Source: Streptomyces poriferorum (GTDB lineage: Bacteria; Actinomycetota; Actinomycetes; Streptomycetales; Streptomycetaceae). Taken from it: 42,275 nt of DNA. Below, piece by piece: positions 8,161 through 14,236 of this stretch. The notes under the pieces are model-generated. The model ran no database searches, was not told the origin of the DNA, and worked only from the letters and a program-made list of their open reading frames with translations. The stretch's first letter is position 1; each line of letters opens with the position of its first letter. Where the stretch lies: assembly GCF_019399235.1 (NCBI RefSeq), contig NZ_JAELVH010000041.1:1-42275 (forward strand). Reading direction: 5' to 3'. A program made the position numbers and the translations under genes.

Positions 8161-8430
8161 CGCGCGGTCAGACATCCCTGAGTGGCGGCCTCCCGTCAGC
8201 TCGAAGATCATGGCCCGGTCAGGATCGGCCCGCTCTTCGCTACGGGAACCAATGGCAGTGCATCGAGCTTCAGCCCAGTGGTGTGCTTCCAACCACTGCT
8301 CCGAGTGGCAGGACAGGGCGGGCGGTTCTGCTGCTCGACATAAAACATGCGTGCGAAGAGGCGAGGCAGTGACGGCCCGTACGAATGTTCCGATGTACGG
8401 CTATAACCCGACGGTCTTAAGTTGATCGTC
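8161..8430. other. Noncoding stretch left of tnpB, probably part element left end, part old flank
   Basis: 270 bases without a convincing gene; base composition is noticeably less GC-rich (for example TAAAACATGCG near 8341) than the host genes. It should contain the left end of the tnpB element, but I cannot fix the boundary. It is too short to hold the missing 5' part of the transporter gene whose tail lies right of the element. Confidence 0.5.
8377..8400. other. Candidate subterminal hairpin near the element's left end
   Basis: Perfect 6-bp arms CCGTAC (8377-8382) and GTACGG (8395-8400) around a 12-base loop, 31 bases upstream of the tnpB ATG. IS200/IS605 ends carry such subterminal hairpins, but this could equally be chance. 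Confidence 0.35.
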
Positions 8431-9666
8431 ATGCAGCTTCGGTACACCTTCCGCCTGTACCCGAACGGTCCTCAACGTGCGGCGTTGTCGAGGGCGTTCG
8501 GGTGCGCCCGTGTCGTGTTCAACGACGCGTTGCGCGCCCGCAAGGACGCCCATGAGCAAAAGTTCCCATTCCTGAAGTCCGGGGAGCTGTCGAGGCAGGT
8601 CATCACCGAGGCGAAGAGGACCGGAGCTCGGGCGTGGCTGGGTGAGGTGTCGGCGGTGGTGTTGCAGCAGTCGCTGCGGGATCTGGACACGGCGTTCACG
8701 AACTTCTTCGCCTCGTTGAAGGGCATCCGCAAGGGGCCGAAGGTCGCGGAGCCGCGGTTCAAGTCCCGCAAGGACAGCCGGCAGTCGGTCCGCTTCACGA
8801 AGAACGCCCGGTGGAAGATCACCCCGGGCGGGGATCTGGTGCTGCCGAAGATCGGTGCGCTGCGCGTGAAGTGGTCCCGCCCCCTACCCTCGGCCCCCTC
8901 CACGGTGACCGTGATCAAGGACGCGGCCGGACGGTACTTCGCCTCCTTCGTCGTCGCGACCGAACCCGAGACGCTTCCCGCTGTCGACCCGGTGGTCGGT
9001 ATCGACCTCGGCCTTGGGCACTTCGCGGTCCTGTCCGACGGAACGAAGATCAGCAGCCCGCGGTTTCTGCGGCGGGCGGAGAAGAAGCTGAAGCGGGAGC
9101 AGCGCAGCCTGTCCCGCAAGGCCAAGGGTTCGAAGAACCGGGAGAAGGCGCGGGTGAAAGTCGCCCGTGCTCATGCGCAGGTGGCTGATGCGCGGCGCGA
9201 GTTCCACCACCAGCTCTCCACACGGATCATCCGCGAGAACCAAGCGGTGGCTGTGGAGGACCTGGCGGTGAACGGGCTCGCCCGCACACGTCTCGCTAAG
9301 TCCGTGCATGATGCGGGGTGGGCATCGTTCGTGGCGATGCTGGAGTACAAGGCCGCTCTGTACGGGCGGATCTTCGTCCGGATCGGTCGTTTCGAGCCGA
9401 CCAGCCAGGTCTGTTCCGTCTGTCGCGTCAAGGACGGCCCCAAGCCCCTGCACATCCGAGTGTGGCAGTGCCAGGCATGCGGGGCGGTCCTGGACCGGGA
9501 CATCAACGCGGCGGTCAACGTCGCACTGGCCGCCGGACTGGCGGTATCAGCCTGTCGAGCGCAGGTAAGACCGGGATCCCTGATCCCGGCACAGCGCGAA
9601 GAAGCAGGAACCCACCGAGACGGCCAACCGACCGTGGCAGGAATCCCCACCCTTTCCATAGGGTAG
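8431..9666 (+). CDS. tnpB: TnpB, RNA-guided RuvC nuclease of an IS200/IS605-type element
   Basis: 411 residues, full length for TnpB. N-terminal helix-turn-helix/WED-like region (MQLRYTFRLYPNGPQRAALSRAFG), then a split RuvC nuclease: motif I GIDLGLGHFAV (Asp192), motif II AVEDLAVNGLART (Glu276), motif III LDRDINAAVN (Asp355/Asp357). A zinc ribbon sits between II and III with all four cysteines (CSVC at 328-331, CQAC at 347-350). Nothing suggests inactivation. The ATG at 8431 fits the family N-terminus; a TTG at 8422 is an in-frame alternative. TnpB proteins are omega-RNA-guided endonucleases that bias retention of their element (known for ISDra2 TnpB and relatives). The last codons overlap the right-end hairpin, so mRNA and omega-RNA share sequence. 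No tnpA is nearby. Confidence 0.97.
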   Translation: MQLRYTFRLYPNGPQRAALSRAFGCARVVFNDALRARKDAHEQKFPFLKSGELSRQVITEAKRTGARAWLGEVSAVVLQQSLRDLDTAFTNFFASLKGIRKGPKVAEPRFKSRKDSRQSVRFTKNARWKITPGGDLVLPKIGALRVKWSRPLPSAPSTVTVIKDAAGRYFASFVVATEPETLPAVDPVVGIDLGLGHFAVLSDGTKISSPRFLRRAEKKLKREQRSLSRKAKGSKNREKARVKVARAHAQVADARREFHHQLSTRIIRENQAVAVEDLAVNGLARTRLAKSVHDAGWASFVAMLEYKAALYGRIFVRIGRFEPTSQVCSVCRVKDGPKPLHIRVWQCQACGAVLDRDINAAVNVALAAGLAVSACRAQVRPGSLIPAQREEAGTHRDGQPTVAGIPTLSIG

Positions 9667-9680
9667 GGAGCGGAAGTCAA
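9545..9680 (+). ncRNA. Predicted omega-RNA scaffold of TnpB (5' end approximate)
   Basis: The 3' part of tnpB and the bases after it are strongly structured: CCGGGAT/ATCCCGG around 9571-9589 and a terminal stem TCCC-c-ACCCT (9644-9653) with AGGGT-a-GGGA (9660-9669), loop TTCCAT. The arrangement AATCCCC...GGGGAG-like stem followed by TCAA resembles the 3' end of the ISDra2 omega-RNA from memory. The stop TAG (9664-9666) lies inside the terminal stem. The guide would start at 9681 (ACGCTCATGGTGCTGATCGC). The 5' limit is a guess. Confidence 0.5.
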
Positions 9681-9887
9681 ACGCTCATGGTGCTGATCGC
9701 CAAGGCGCTCGGGCAGAGCCGGGAGCGGACGATGGGCCTGCTGTCGGGGTACGTCGGCAACCCGGCGATCACCGCGTACGCCAACAGCCGGGTCACCGAC
9801 AGCCGCGTCAACAACGGGTACTCGACGCTGTTCGCGCTCGCCATCCTCGTCAAGATCGTCTGCATCCAGCTGATCGTCGGGCTCTGA
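9681..9887 (+). pseudogene. 3' remnant of an AspT/YidE-type membrane transporter gene
   Basis: In frame from the element's right end to TGA 9885-9887 this encodes about 68 residues: TLMVLIAKALGQSRERTMG, then LLSGYVGNPAITAYANSR and FALAILVKIVCIQLIVGL. The Gly-rich 'GLLSGxxxNPAxxAYAN' segment followed by a last hydrophobic helix is the C-terminal half-repeat of AspT/YidE/YbjL exchangers, which are normally about 550 residues. There is no ribosome binding site before the first ATG (9687), and the missing ~85 % is not found left of the tnpB element. The gene was therefore interrupted and its 5' part deleted. Only 13 bases separate it from the convergent SGNH hydrolase stop. Confidence 0.75.
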
Positions 9888-9900
9888 GTCCCGCGGACGC

Positions 9901-11076
9901 TCAGCCGGCCGGCTGCCGCGAGGCGGCGAACGGGCCGTCGCCGTCGAACACCAGCCCGGCGAAACGGTCGCCGATACGGCGATGGGTGGCGGCGTCCGGG
10001 TGGAGCTGGTCCGGCAGCGGCAGTTCGGCGAAGTCCTGCTCGCCGTAGAGGCCGCGGCCGTCGAGGTAGTGGAGGTTCGGGTCGTCGGCCGAGCGCTGCG
10101 TCACGAGGCGGCTCAGTTCGTCCCGGATGATGTTGAGCGTCAGTTTCCCGGCGGCACGTTCCGCCGGATCGCCCATCGCCACGAACCGGAGCCTGCCCTC
10201 GGCGAGGTTGCTGAAGTCGGGGGCGCTGGGGCCGGGGGTGTCCTCGTGAATCGGGCACAGAAGGGGCGAGACGACCAGGAGCGGTGTGGCCGGGTGCCCC
10301 TCCCTGATGGTGTCGAGGAATCCGTGCACCGCCGGGGCGAAGGCGCGCAGCCGCATCAGGTCGGCGTTGACGATGTTGATGCCGATCTTGACGCTGATCA
10401 GGTCCGCGGGGGTGTCGCGCATCGTACGGGCCGTGAACGGGTCGAGCAGGGCGCTGCCGCCCAGGCCCAGGTTGATGAGTTCCACCCCGCCGAGCGAGGC
10501 GGCGCGTGCGGGCCAGGTGGACGTCGGGCTCGCGGCGTCGGAGCCGTGACTGATCGAACTGCCGTGGTGCAGCCATACCTTGCGGCCGCTGTCCGGTGCG
10601 GGTTCGACGGCGGCGTCGGTGCGCAGGGCGACGAGTTCGGTGGCCTCGTTGTACGGCAGCCAGATCTCGATGTCCTTGGGGCCCTCGGACAGCCCGGCGA
10701 ACCGGATGGTGCCGACCGGGCCGGGCCGGGTCTCCACGGATCCGGTCGTCATGTCCACCACGCGGACGTTCCCGCCGGTGGCGCCCGCCTGTCCGGCGGG
10801 ACGGCCGTCGACGAGCAGGTCGTACACACCGTCCGGCCGGGGCGGCGCGCCCACGTAGGCCGTACTGGTGCGCAGGGCGTCCAGTTCGATGGTGGTGGCA
10901 CGGGTGCGGAACACCAGCCGTACGCCGGAGGGCTGGGCCTCCGCCATGGCCAACTGGTCGTCGGCGCACTGCGCGCGGGCCCATGCGGGCAGCCGGTGCG
11001 GGCGCAGCCCGTGTGCGGTGTGCTCGATGTCGAGCGCGCCGCGCAGGAGGGCGGCGGTGATGGGGGTGGTGTGCAT
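9901..11076 (-). CDS. SGNH/GDSL-type hydrolase
   Basis: 391 residues, no signal peptide, so cytoplasmic. An N-terminal beta-sandwich domain (about 10-160) precedes an SGNH esterase fold: block I as LHHGSSISHGS (Ser about 173-174), block II Gly in NLGLGGSALL, block III as VKIGINIVNAD (Asn about 235-237), and block V DQLHPD with the catalytic Asp-His pair. Such two-domain proteins are carbohydrate or lipid esterases in many saprophytes; the substrate is unknown. The ATG at 11076 is preceded by GGAGAG. It lies 134 bases downstream of the TetR gene on the same strand, separated by GC hairpins, so it may be controlled by, but not strictly cotranscribed with, that regulator. Confidence 0.85.
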   Translation of the reverse strand: MHTTPITAALLRGALDIEHTAHGLRPHRLPAWARAQCADDQLAMAEAQPSGVRLVFRTRATTIELDALRTSTAYVGAPPRPDGVYDLLVDGRPAGQAGATGGNVRVVDMTTGSVETRPGPVGTIRFAGLSEGPKDIEIWLPYNEATELVALRTDAAVEPAPDSGRKVWLHHGSSISHGSDAASPTSTWPARAASLGGVELINLGLGGSALLDPFTARTMRDTPADLISVKIGINIVNADLMRLRAFAPAVHGFLDTIREGHPATPLLVVSPLLCPIHEDTPGPSAPDFSNLAEGRLRFVAMGDPAERAAGKLTLNIIRDELSRLVTQRSADDPNLHYLDGRGLYGEQDFAELPLPDQLHPDAATHRRIGDRFAGLVFDGDGPFAASRQPAG

Positions 11077-11124
11077 GTCTCTCCGCCTGTTGCTCGAAAC
11101 GTCTGGGGGTGGGAGTCGGCGTCA

Positions 11125-11199
11125 GCGGGCCGGCGGCCGCCGGCCCGCAGGGATCGTGGTCAGCGCGGGACCGGCGGGCCGGCGGCCGCGCGGGCCCGC
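11125..11199. terminator. Two GC-rich hairpins between TetR and SGNH hydrolase genes
   Basis: A 24-base perfect palindrome fills 11125-11148 (half-arm GCGGGCCGGCGG), and a second inverted repeat GCGGGCC (11174-11180)/GGCCCGC (11193-11199) follows. Both lie just downstream (minus strand) of the TetR stop at 11211. They look like a terminator or attenuating structure before the hydrolase gene. The two hairpins sit in imperfect tandem copies of the same sequence. Confidence 0.55.
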
Positions 11200-11210
11200 T
11201 GAGTTCGTGG

Positions 11211-11780
11211 TCAGGGCGCGGGCCAGTTGCGCAGCAGGGCGTCCAGGGCGTCCACGATCCGCGACCAGGACTCCTGCGAGTCGGGCGCGCTGTGACTGAA
11301 CCCGCCCTGCGCCTCCAGGCTGACGTAGCCGTGGAAGACGCTGCCCAGCAGCCGGACAGCGTGTGTCTCGTCCGGTTCGGTCAAGTCGTAGCCGCGCAGG
11401 ATCGCCCGGGTCATCCGCGAGTGCCGGCCCCCGGCACTGGCGGCGGCCGCCTCCGGGTCGAGCCTGTACTGCGCCGCGGCGTAGCGGCCGGGATGCTCGC
11501 GGGCGTAGTCGCGGTACACGTCGGCGAAGGCGCCCAGGGCGTCCTTGCCGGCCCGGCCGGCCAGGGCGGCCGCCCCCCGGTCGGCGAGCTCCTCCAGGGC
11601 GAGCAGGGCGATCCTGGTCCTGAGGTCGTGGGAGTTCTTCAGATGTGAGTACAGGCTGGCGACCTTGACGTCGAACCGCCGGGCAAGAGCCGAAACGGTC
11701 ACCTGATCGAAGCCGACCTCGTCGGCCAGCTCCGCCCCCGCACGGGTCAGACGTTCCAGGGTCAGTCCCGCACGCACCAT
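11211..11780 (-). CDS. TetR/AcrR-family transcriptional regulator
   Basis: 189 residues. N-terminal helix-turn-helix: LTLERLTRAGAELADEVGFD then VTVSALARRFDVKVASLYSHLKN, where VASLYSHLKN is the recognition helix. The C-terminal part (about 75-185) matches the TetR_C WHG-type ligand domain. The frame is open to 11813, but the ATG at 11780 has GAGGAG 7 bases upstream, whereas the ATGs at 11813/11810 have none, so the shorter start is preferred; it also places the 19-bp palindrome (11819-11837) in the promoter 39 bases upstream. Likely autoregulated; the divergent P450 at 11986 and the downstream SGNH hydrolase are the candidate targets. Ligand unknown. Confidence 0.9.
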   Translation of the reverse strand: MVRAGLTLERLTRAGAELADEVGFDQVTVSALARRFDVKVASLYSHLKNSHDLRTRIALLALEELADRGAAALAGRAGKDALGAFADVYRDYAREHPGRYAAAQYRLDPEAAAASAGGRHSRMTRAILRGYDLTEPDETHAVRLLGSVFHGYVSLEAQGGFSHSAPDSQESWSRIVDALDALLRNWPAP

Positions 11781-11818
11781 GAGCCGCTCCTCTGTTCCGA
11801 CTACACCCATCATGCATC

Positions 11819-11837
11819 TGCCTAAAACCTTTAGGCA
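11819..11837. promoter_or_regulatory. Perfect 19-bp palindrome, candidate TetR operator
   Basis: TGCCTAAAACCTTTAGGCA: two perfect 8-base arms around ACC. It sits in the 205-base gap between the divergent TetR and P450 genes, closer to TetR, and is AT-rich against the background. Size and symmetry fit a TetR dimer site. Binding is inferred. Confidence 0.7.
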
Positions 11838-11985
11838 AATAGTTACTCGATATAGGCGTGGCTGATCACGGCGTCCGACCGGCCGCCCGCCCGTGCCACG
11901 TCCCGACTACTCTCGACAACTCACGTACTCCACAAGGCCGGTGGCGCCTGACCGACCGGCCGGACCCTCAGAGCGGAGACTCTTC

Positions 11986-13353
11986 ATGTCCACGGAGACC
12001 GGCCCGGCCGTCGATGCCGGACCGCGCGGCCACAGGATCGTGCCGGGCCCGAAGGGCCTGCCCTTCCTCGGGAACATGCCGCAGTTCGGAAAGAACCCTC
12101 TCGCGTTCTTCGAGCGGCTGCGCAGCCACGGAGACCTGGTCCAGTGGCGCTTCGGCCCCAACTCCTGTGTGTTCGTAGCCGATCCGGAGTGCATAGGCGA
12201 ACTGCTCACCGAGACGGAGCGCACCTTCGACCAGCCGGCGCTCGGCATCGCCTTCCGTACCGTGATGGGCAACGGCGTCGTGGTGGCGCGCGGCACCGAG
12301 TGGCGGCGCAAGCGGTCGCTCGTGCAGCCGTCCGTACGGCCGAAGCAGGTCAGGTCGTACGCGACGACCATGGCGGGCAGCACGGTGGAGCTCGCGGACA
12401 GCTGGTCGGGCGGCGAACGCATCGACATCAAGCGGGAGATGGCGGCGCTGACACAGAAGATCGCGGTCCGCACGATCTTCGGCGTCGACACCCCCGCCGA
12501 CGCCGAGGCGATGGGCCGGGCGATGGACGTGGCGCAGGCGGAGATCGGCAAGGAGTTCGCGGGCATCGGCGCACTGCTCCCGGACTGGGTACCGACCCCG
12601 GGCCGGGCCAGGATCAAGAAGGCCGCCGCGGTCATCGACGCCGAGGTGGGCCGGGTCGTCGCCCGGCACCGCGATGGCGGGGACGAGCGTCCCGACCTGC
12701 TCAGCCGGCTGCTCACCGCCGTCGACGAGACGGGCGCGAAGCTCGACGACCGGGAGATCCGCGACGAGACGGTCACGCTGTACATCGGCGGCCACGAGAC
12801 GACGAGTTCGACGCTCGTGTGGGCCTGGTACCTCCTGTCCCGCAATCCGGGGGCCCGGGCCGCCCTGGCCGAGGAGCTGGACCGGGTGCTCGGTGACCGC
12901 GAGCCGGGGTTCGACGACTACGCGCAGCTCACGTACACCCAGGCGGTGGTCAAGGAGACCCTGCGGCTGTACCCGACGATCTGGCTGGTCACCGGGGTCG
13001 CGAAGGAGGGGGCACGGATCGGCGGTCTGCCGATTCCGGAGGGGACCAGGGTGTGGAGCAGCCAGTGGGCCACCCATCGGGACGAGCGGTGGTTCCCCGA
13101 GCCGGAGGAGTTCCGTCCGGAGCGGTGGGACGCGGAGACGGGCGACGAGATCGCGGAGTACGCCTGGTTCCCGTTCGGCGGGGGGCCGAGGGTCTGCCTG
13201 GGCACCCGGTTCGCGATGGTCGAGGCGGTGCTGATCCTGGCGGTGCTCGCGCGGCGCTTCGAGCTGGACGTCGACCCGGGCACGGTCAACCCGGTGCCGA
13301 CACTGACGTTGCAGCCGGACCGCGAGGTGATGGCCACGGTCCGCGCGCGGTAG
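11986..13353 (+). CDS. Cytochrome P450 monooxygenase
   Basis: 455 residues. All P450 signatures are present: I-helix oxygen motif GGHETTSS (268-275), K-helix ETLRLYP (Glu324, Arg327), PERW region, and heme loop FPFGGGPRVCLG with Cys404 as heme ligand. The KETLRLYP and GGGPRVCLG forms make it a bacterial member related to the CYP102/CYP4-like branch rather than to the CYP105/107/154 groups usual in Streptomyces; I do not assign a family. Soluble, so it needs separate ferredoxin and reductase partners, none of which is encoded here. The ATG at 11986 follows GCGGAGA. Divergent from the TetR gene, which may repress it. Confidence 0.95.
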   Translation: MSTETGPAVDAGPRGHRIVPGPKGLPFLGNMPQFGKNPLAFFERLRSHGDLVQWRFGPNSCVFVADPECIGELLTETERTFDQPALGIAFRTVMGNGVVVARGTEWRRKRSLVQPSVRPKQVRSYATTMAGSTVELADSWSGGERIDIKREMAALTQKIAVRTIFGVDTPADAEAMGRAMDVAQAEIGKEFAGIGALLPDWVPTPGRARIKKAAAVIDAEVGRVVARHRDGGDERPDLLSRLLTAVDETGAKLDDREIRDETVTLYIGGHETTSSTLVWAWYLLSRNPGARAALAEELDRVLGDREPGFDDYAQLTYTQAVVKETLRLYPTIWLVTGVAKEGARIGGLPIPEGTRVWSSQWATHRDERWFPEPEEFRPERWDAETGDEIAEYAWFPFGGGPRVCLGTRFAMVEAVLILAVLARRFELDVDPGTVNPVPTLTLQPDREVMATVRAR

Positions 13354-13636
13354 CGGATTCCTCGACCCAGGACAGCCCGGGACGGCGCGGGGCAGGGCGG
13401 GACAGTGCGGGCGGGGCGGAGAAGGTCACCCGCGGAGCGGAACAGCGCAGGGCAGGGCAGACCATCTTCGGAGCGGGGCAGGGCAACGGCTGACAGCGAC
13501 AGATACTGAACCGATATGTCCGATCTATCACCATGAACCGGGCATACCGTTCAGAATGTCCCTGTCGGCCGTACCGGTCGGCCACCGGGGCCCTGTGGCC
13601 ACGATCGCAGGCTGTCGATCCAAGGGGAGAAACATC
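13354..13636. other. 283-base intergenic region with G-rich repeats and a promoter-like segment
   Basis: The first half carries several irregular copies of GGGCAGGGC/GGAGCGGAACAG, perhaps slippage products. The second half (about 13500-13560) is AT-rich for this genome (ATACTGAACCGATATG, ATCTATCACCATGAAC) and likely holds the promoter of the DUF4232 gene. No gene is seen. Confidence 0.4.
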
Positions 13637-14173
13637 ATGCGTCCGAGTTCCGCTCTCACCGCCGCGCTCACCGCCGCGGCCGCCCTGGCCCTGACGGCCA
13701 CCGGGGCGTCGGCCACGGCCGGCGCGGCCACCCCCGGGGCGTCGGCCCGCCCGGCCCACTGCCAGGAGAAGGCCCTCAGGATCTCCGCCTCCCCCGGCGA
13801 CCGGCGCCACGTGGCGCGGATCGCCGTCACCAACCGGGGCGGCCGCACCTGCGTCGTGGACCGCATCCCGACGGTCACGTTCCGGGGCCTCGACGGCTCG
13901 GCCCAGCCCGTCCCGCCCGCGACCAGCGGTTCGTACGTGCTCTCGCCGGGTGAGCGCGGCTACGCGGCCGTGCGCACGGCGGAGCGCGGCACCCGCCAGG
14001 GGCATGTCGTCCGCAGCCTGTCCGTGGCGGCGGACCCCGCGCACTACGGAGTCACCTTCGGCGCGGCCACCGTGGGTATGGACCGCGGGATCCGGGTGTG
14101 GGAGCCGGTGACCACGCTCTGGCACACCTCGCGCGGCGCTGCGGACCGGGCCCTGGCCGCGGCGACGCGCTGA
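13637..14173 (+). CDS. Secreted DUF4232 protein
   Basis: 178 residues with a signal peptide (1-33, ALTAAAALALTATGASA) and one DUF4232 beta-sandwich: CQEKALRISAS ... IAVTNRGGRTCVVDRIPTVTFRG. Two cysteines in the mature part (CQEK and CVVD) are placed to form the disulfide usual in the family. DUF4232 proteins are abundant in Streptomyces and are secreted or lipid-anchored; function unknown. The ATG at 13637 has AAGGGGAG upstream. Single gene, separated from the convergent GH31 gene by a strong terminator. Confidence 0.88.
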   Translation: MRPSSALTAALTAAAALALTATGASATAGAATPGASARPAHCQEKALRISASPGDRRHVARIAVTNRGGRTCVVDRIPTVTFRGLDGSAQPVPPATSGSYVLSPGERGYAAVRTAERGTRQGHVVRSLSVAADPAHYGVTFGAATVGMDRGIRVWEPVTTLWHTSRGAADRALAAATR

Positions 14174-14184
14174 GCCACGTACGA

Positions 14185-14229
14185 GCGGGGCGGGGACGAC
14201 AGCCGTAGAGGCCGTCGTCCCCGCCCCGC
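14185..14229. terminator. Bidirectional terminator between DUF4232 and GH31 genes
   Basis: Perfect 16-bp stem, arms GCGGGGCGGGGACGAC (14185-14200) and its exact complement (14214-14229), 13-base loop. It fills the 63-base gap between convergent stops. Confidence 0.85.
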
Positions 14230-14236
14230 GGACGTA

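Larger units (their letters stand above)
8377..9680 (+). mobile_element. Solo tnpB element (IS200/IS605 superfamily, IS1341-like); left end approximate
   Basis: Contains a full tnpB but no tnpA (Y1 transposase) in either orientation, so it is an IS1341-type element that would need a transposase in trans. The right end is placed at ...GTCAA (9680): a terminal hairpin at 9644-9669 precedes it and a recognisable transporter coding sequence begins immediately after. There are no terminal inverted repeats or target duplications, as expected for this superfamily. The left boundary is uncertain; the hairpin at 8377-8400 is a candidate subterminal structure. Confidence 0.7.

Noticed and set aside
8422..8426. 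TTGAT as the target-adjacent motif of the tnpB element
   Set aside because: It matches the ISDra2 motif but lies only a few bases before the tnpB start, leaving no room for a left end; it overlaps a possible TTG start codon.
9687..9887. A short membrane protein gene starting at ATG 9687
   Set aside because: No ribosome binding site, and its sequence is just the C-terminal part of a transporter family continuing upstream to the element boundary, so it is a remnant.
13360..13490. G-rich repeats as a regulatory G-quadruplex or attachment site
   Set aside because: The runs are irregular, mostly three to four G in ordinary high-GC intergenic DNA, with no tRNA, integrase or symmetry nearby.
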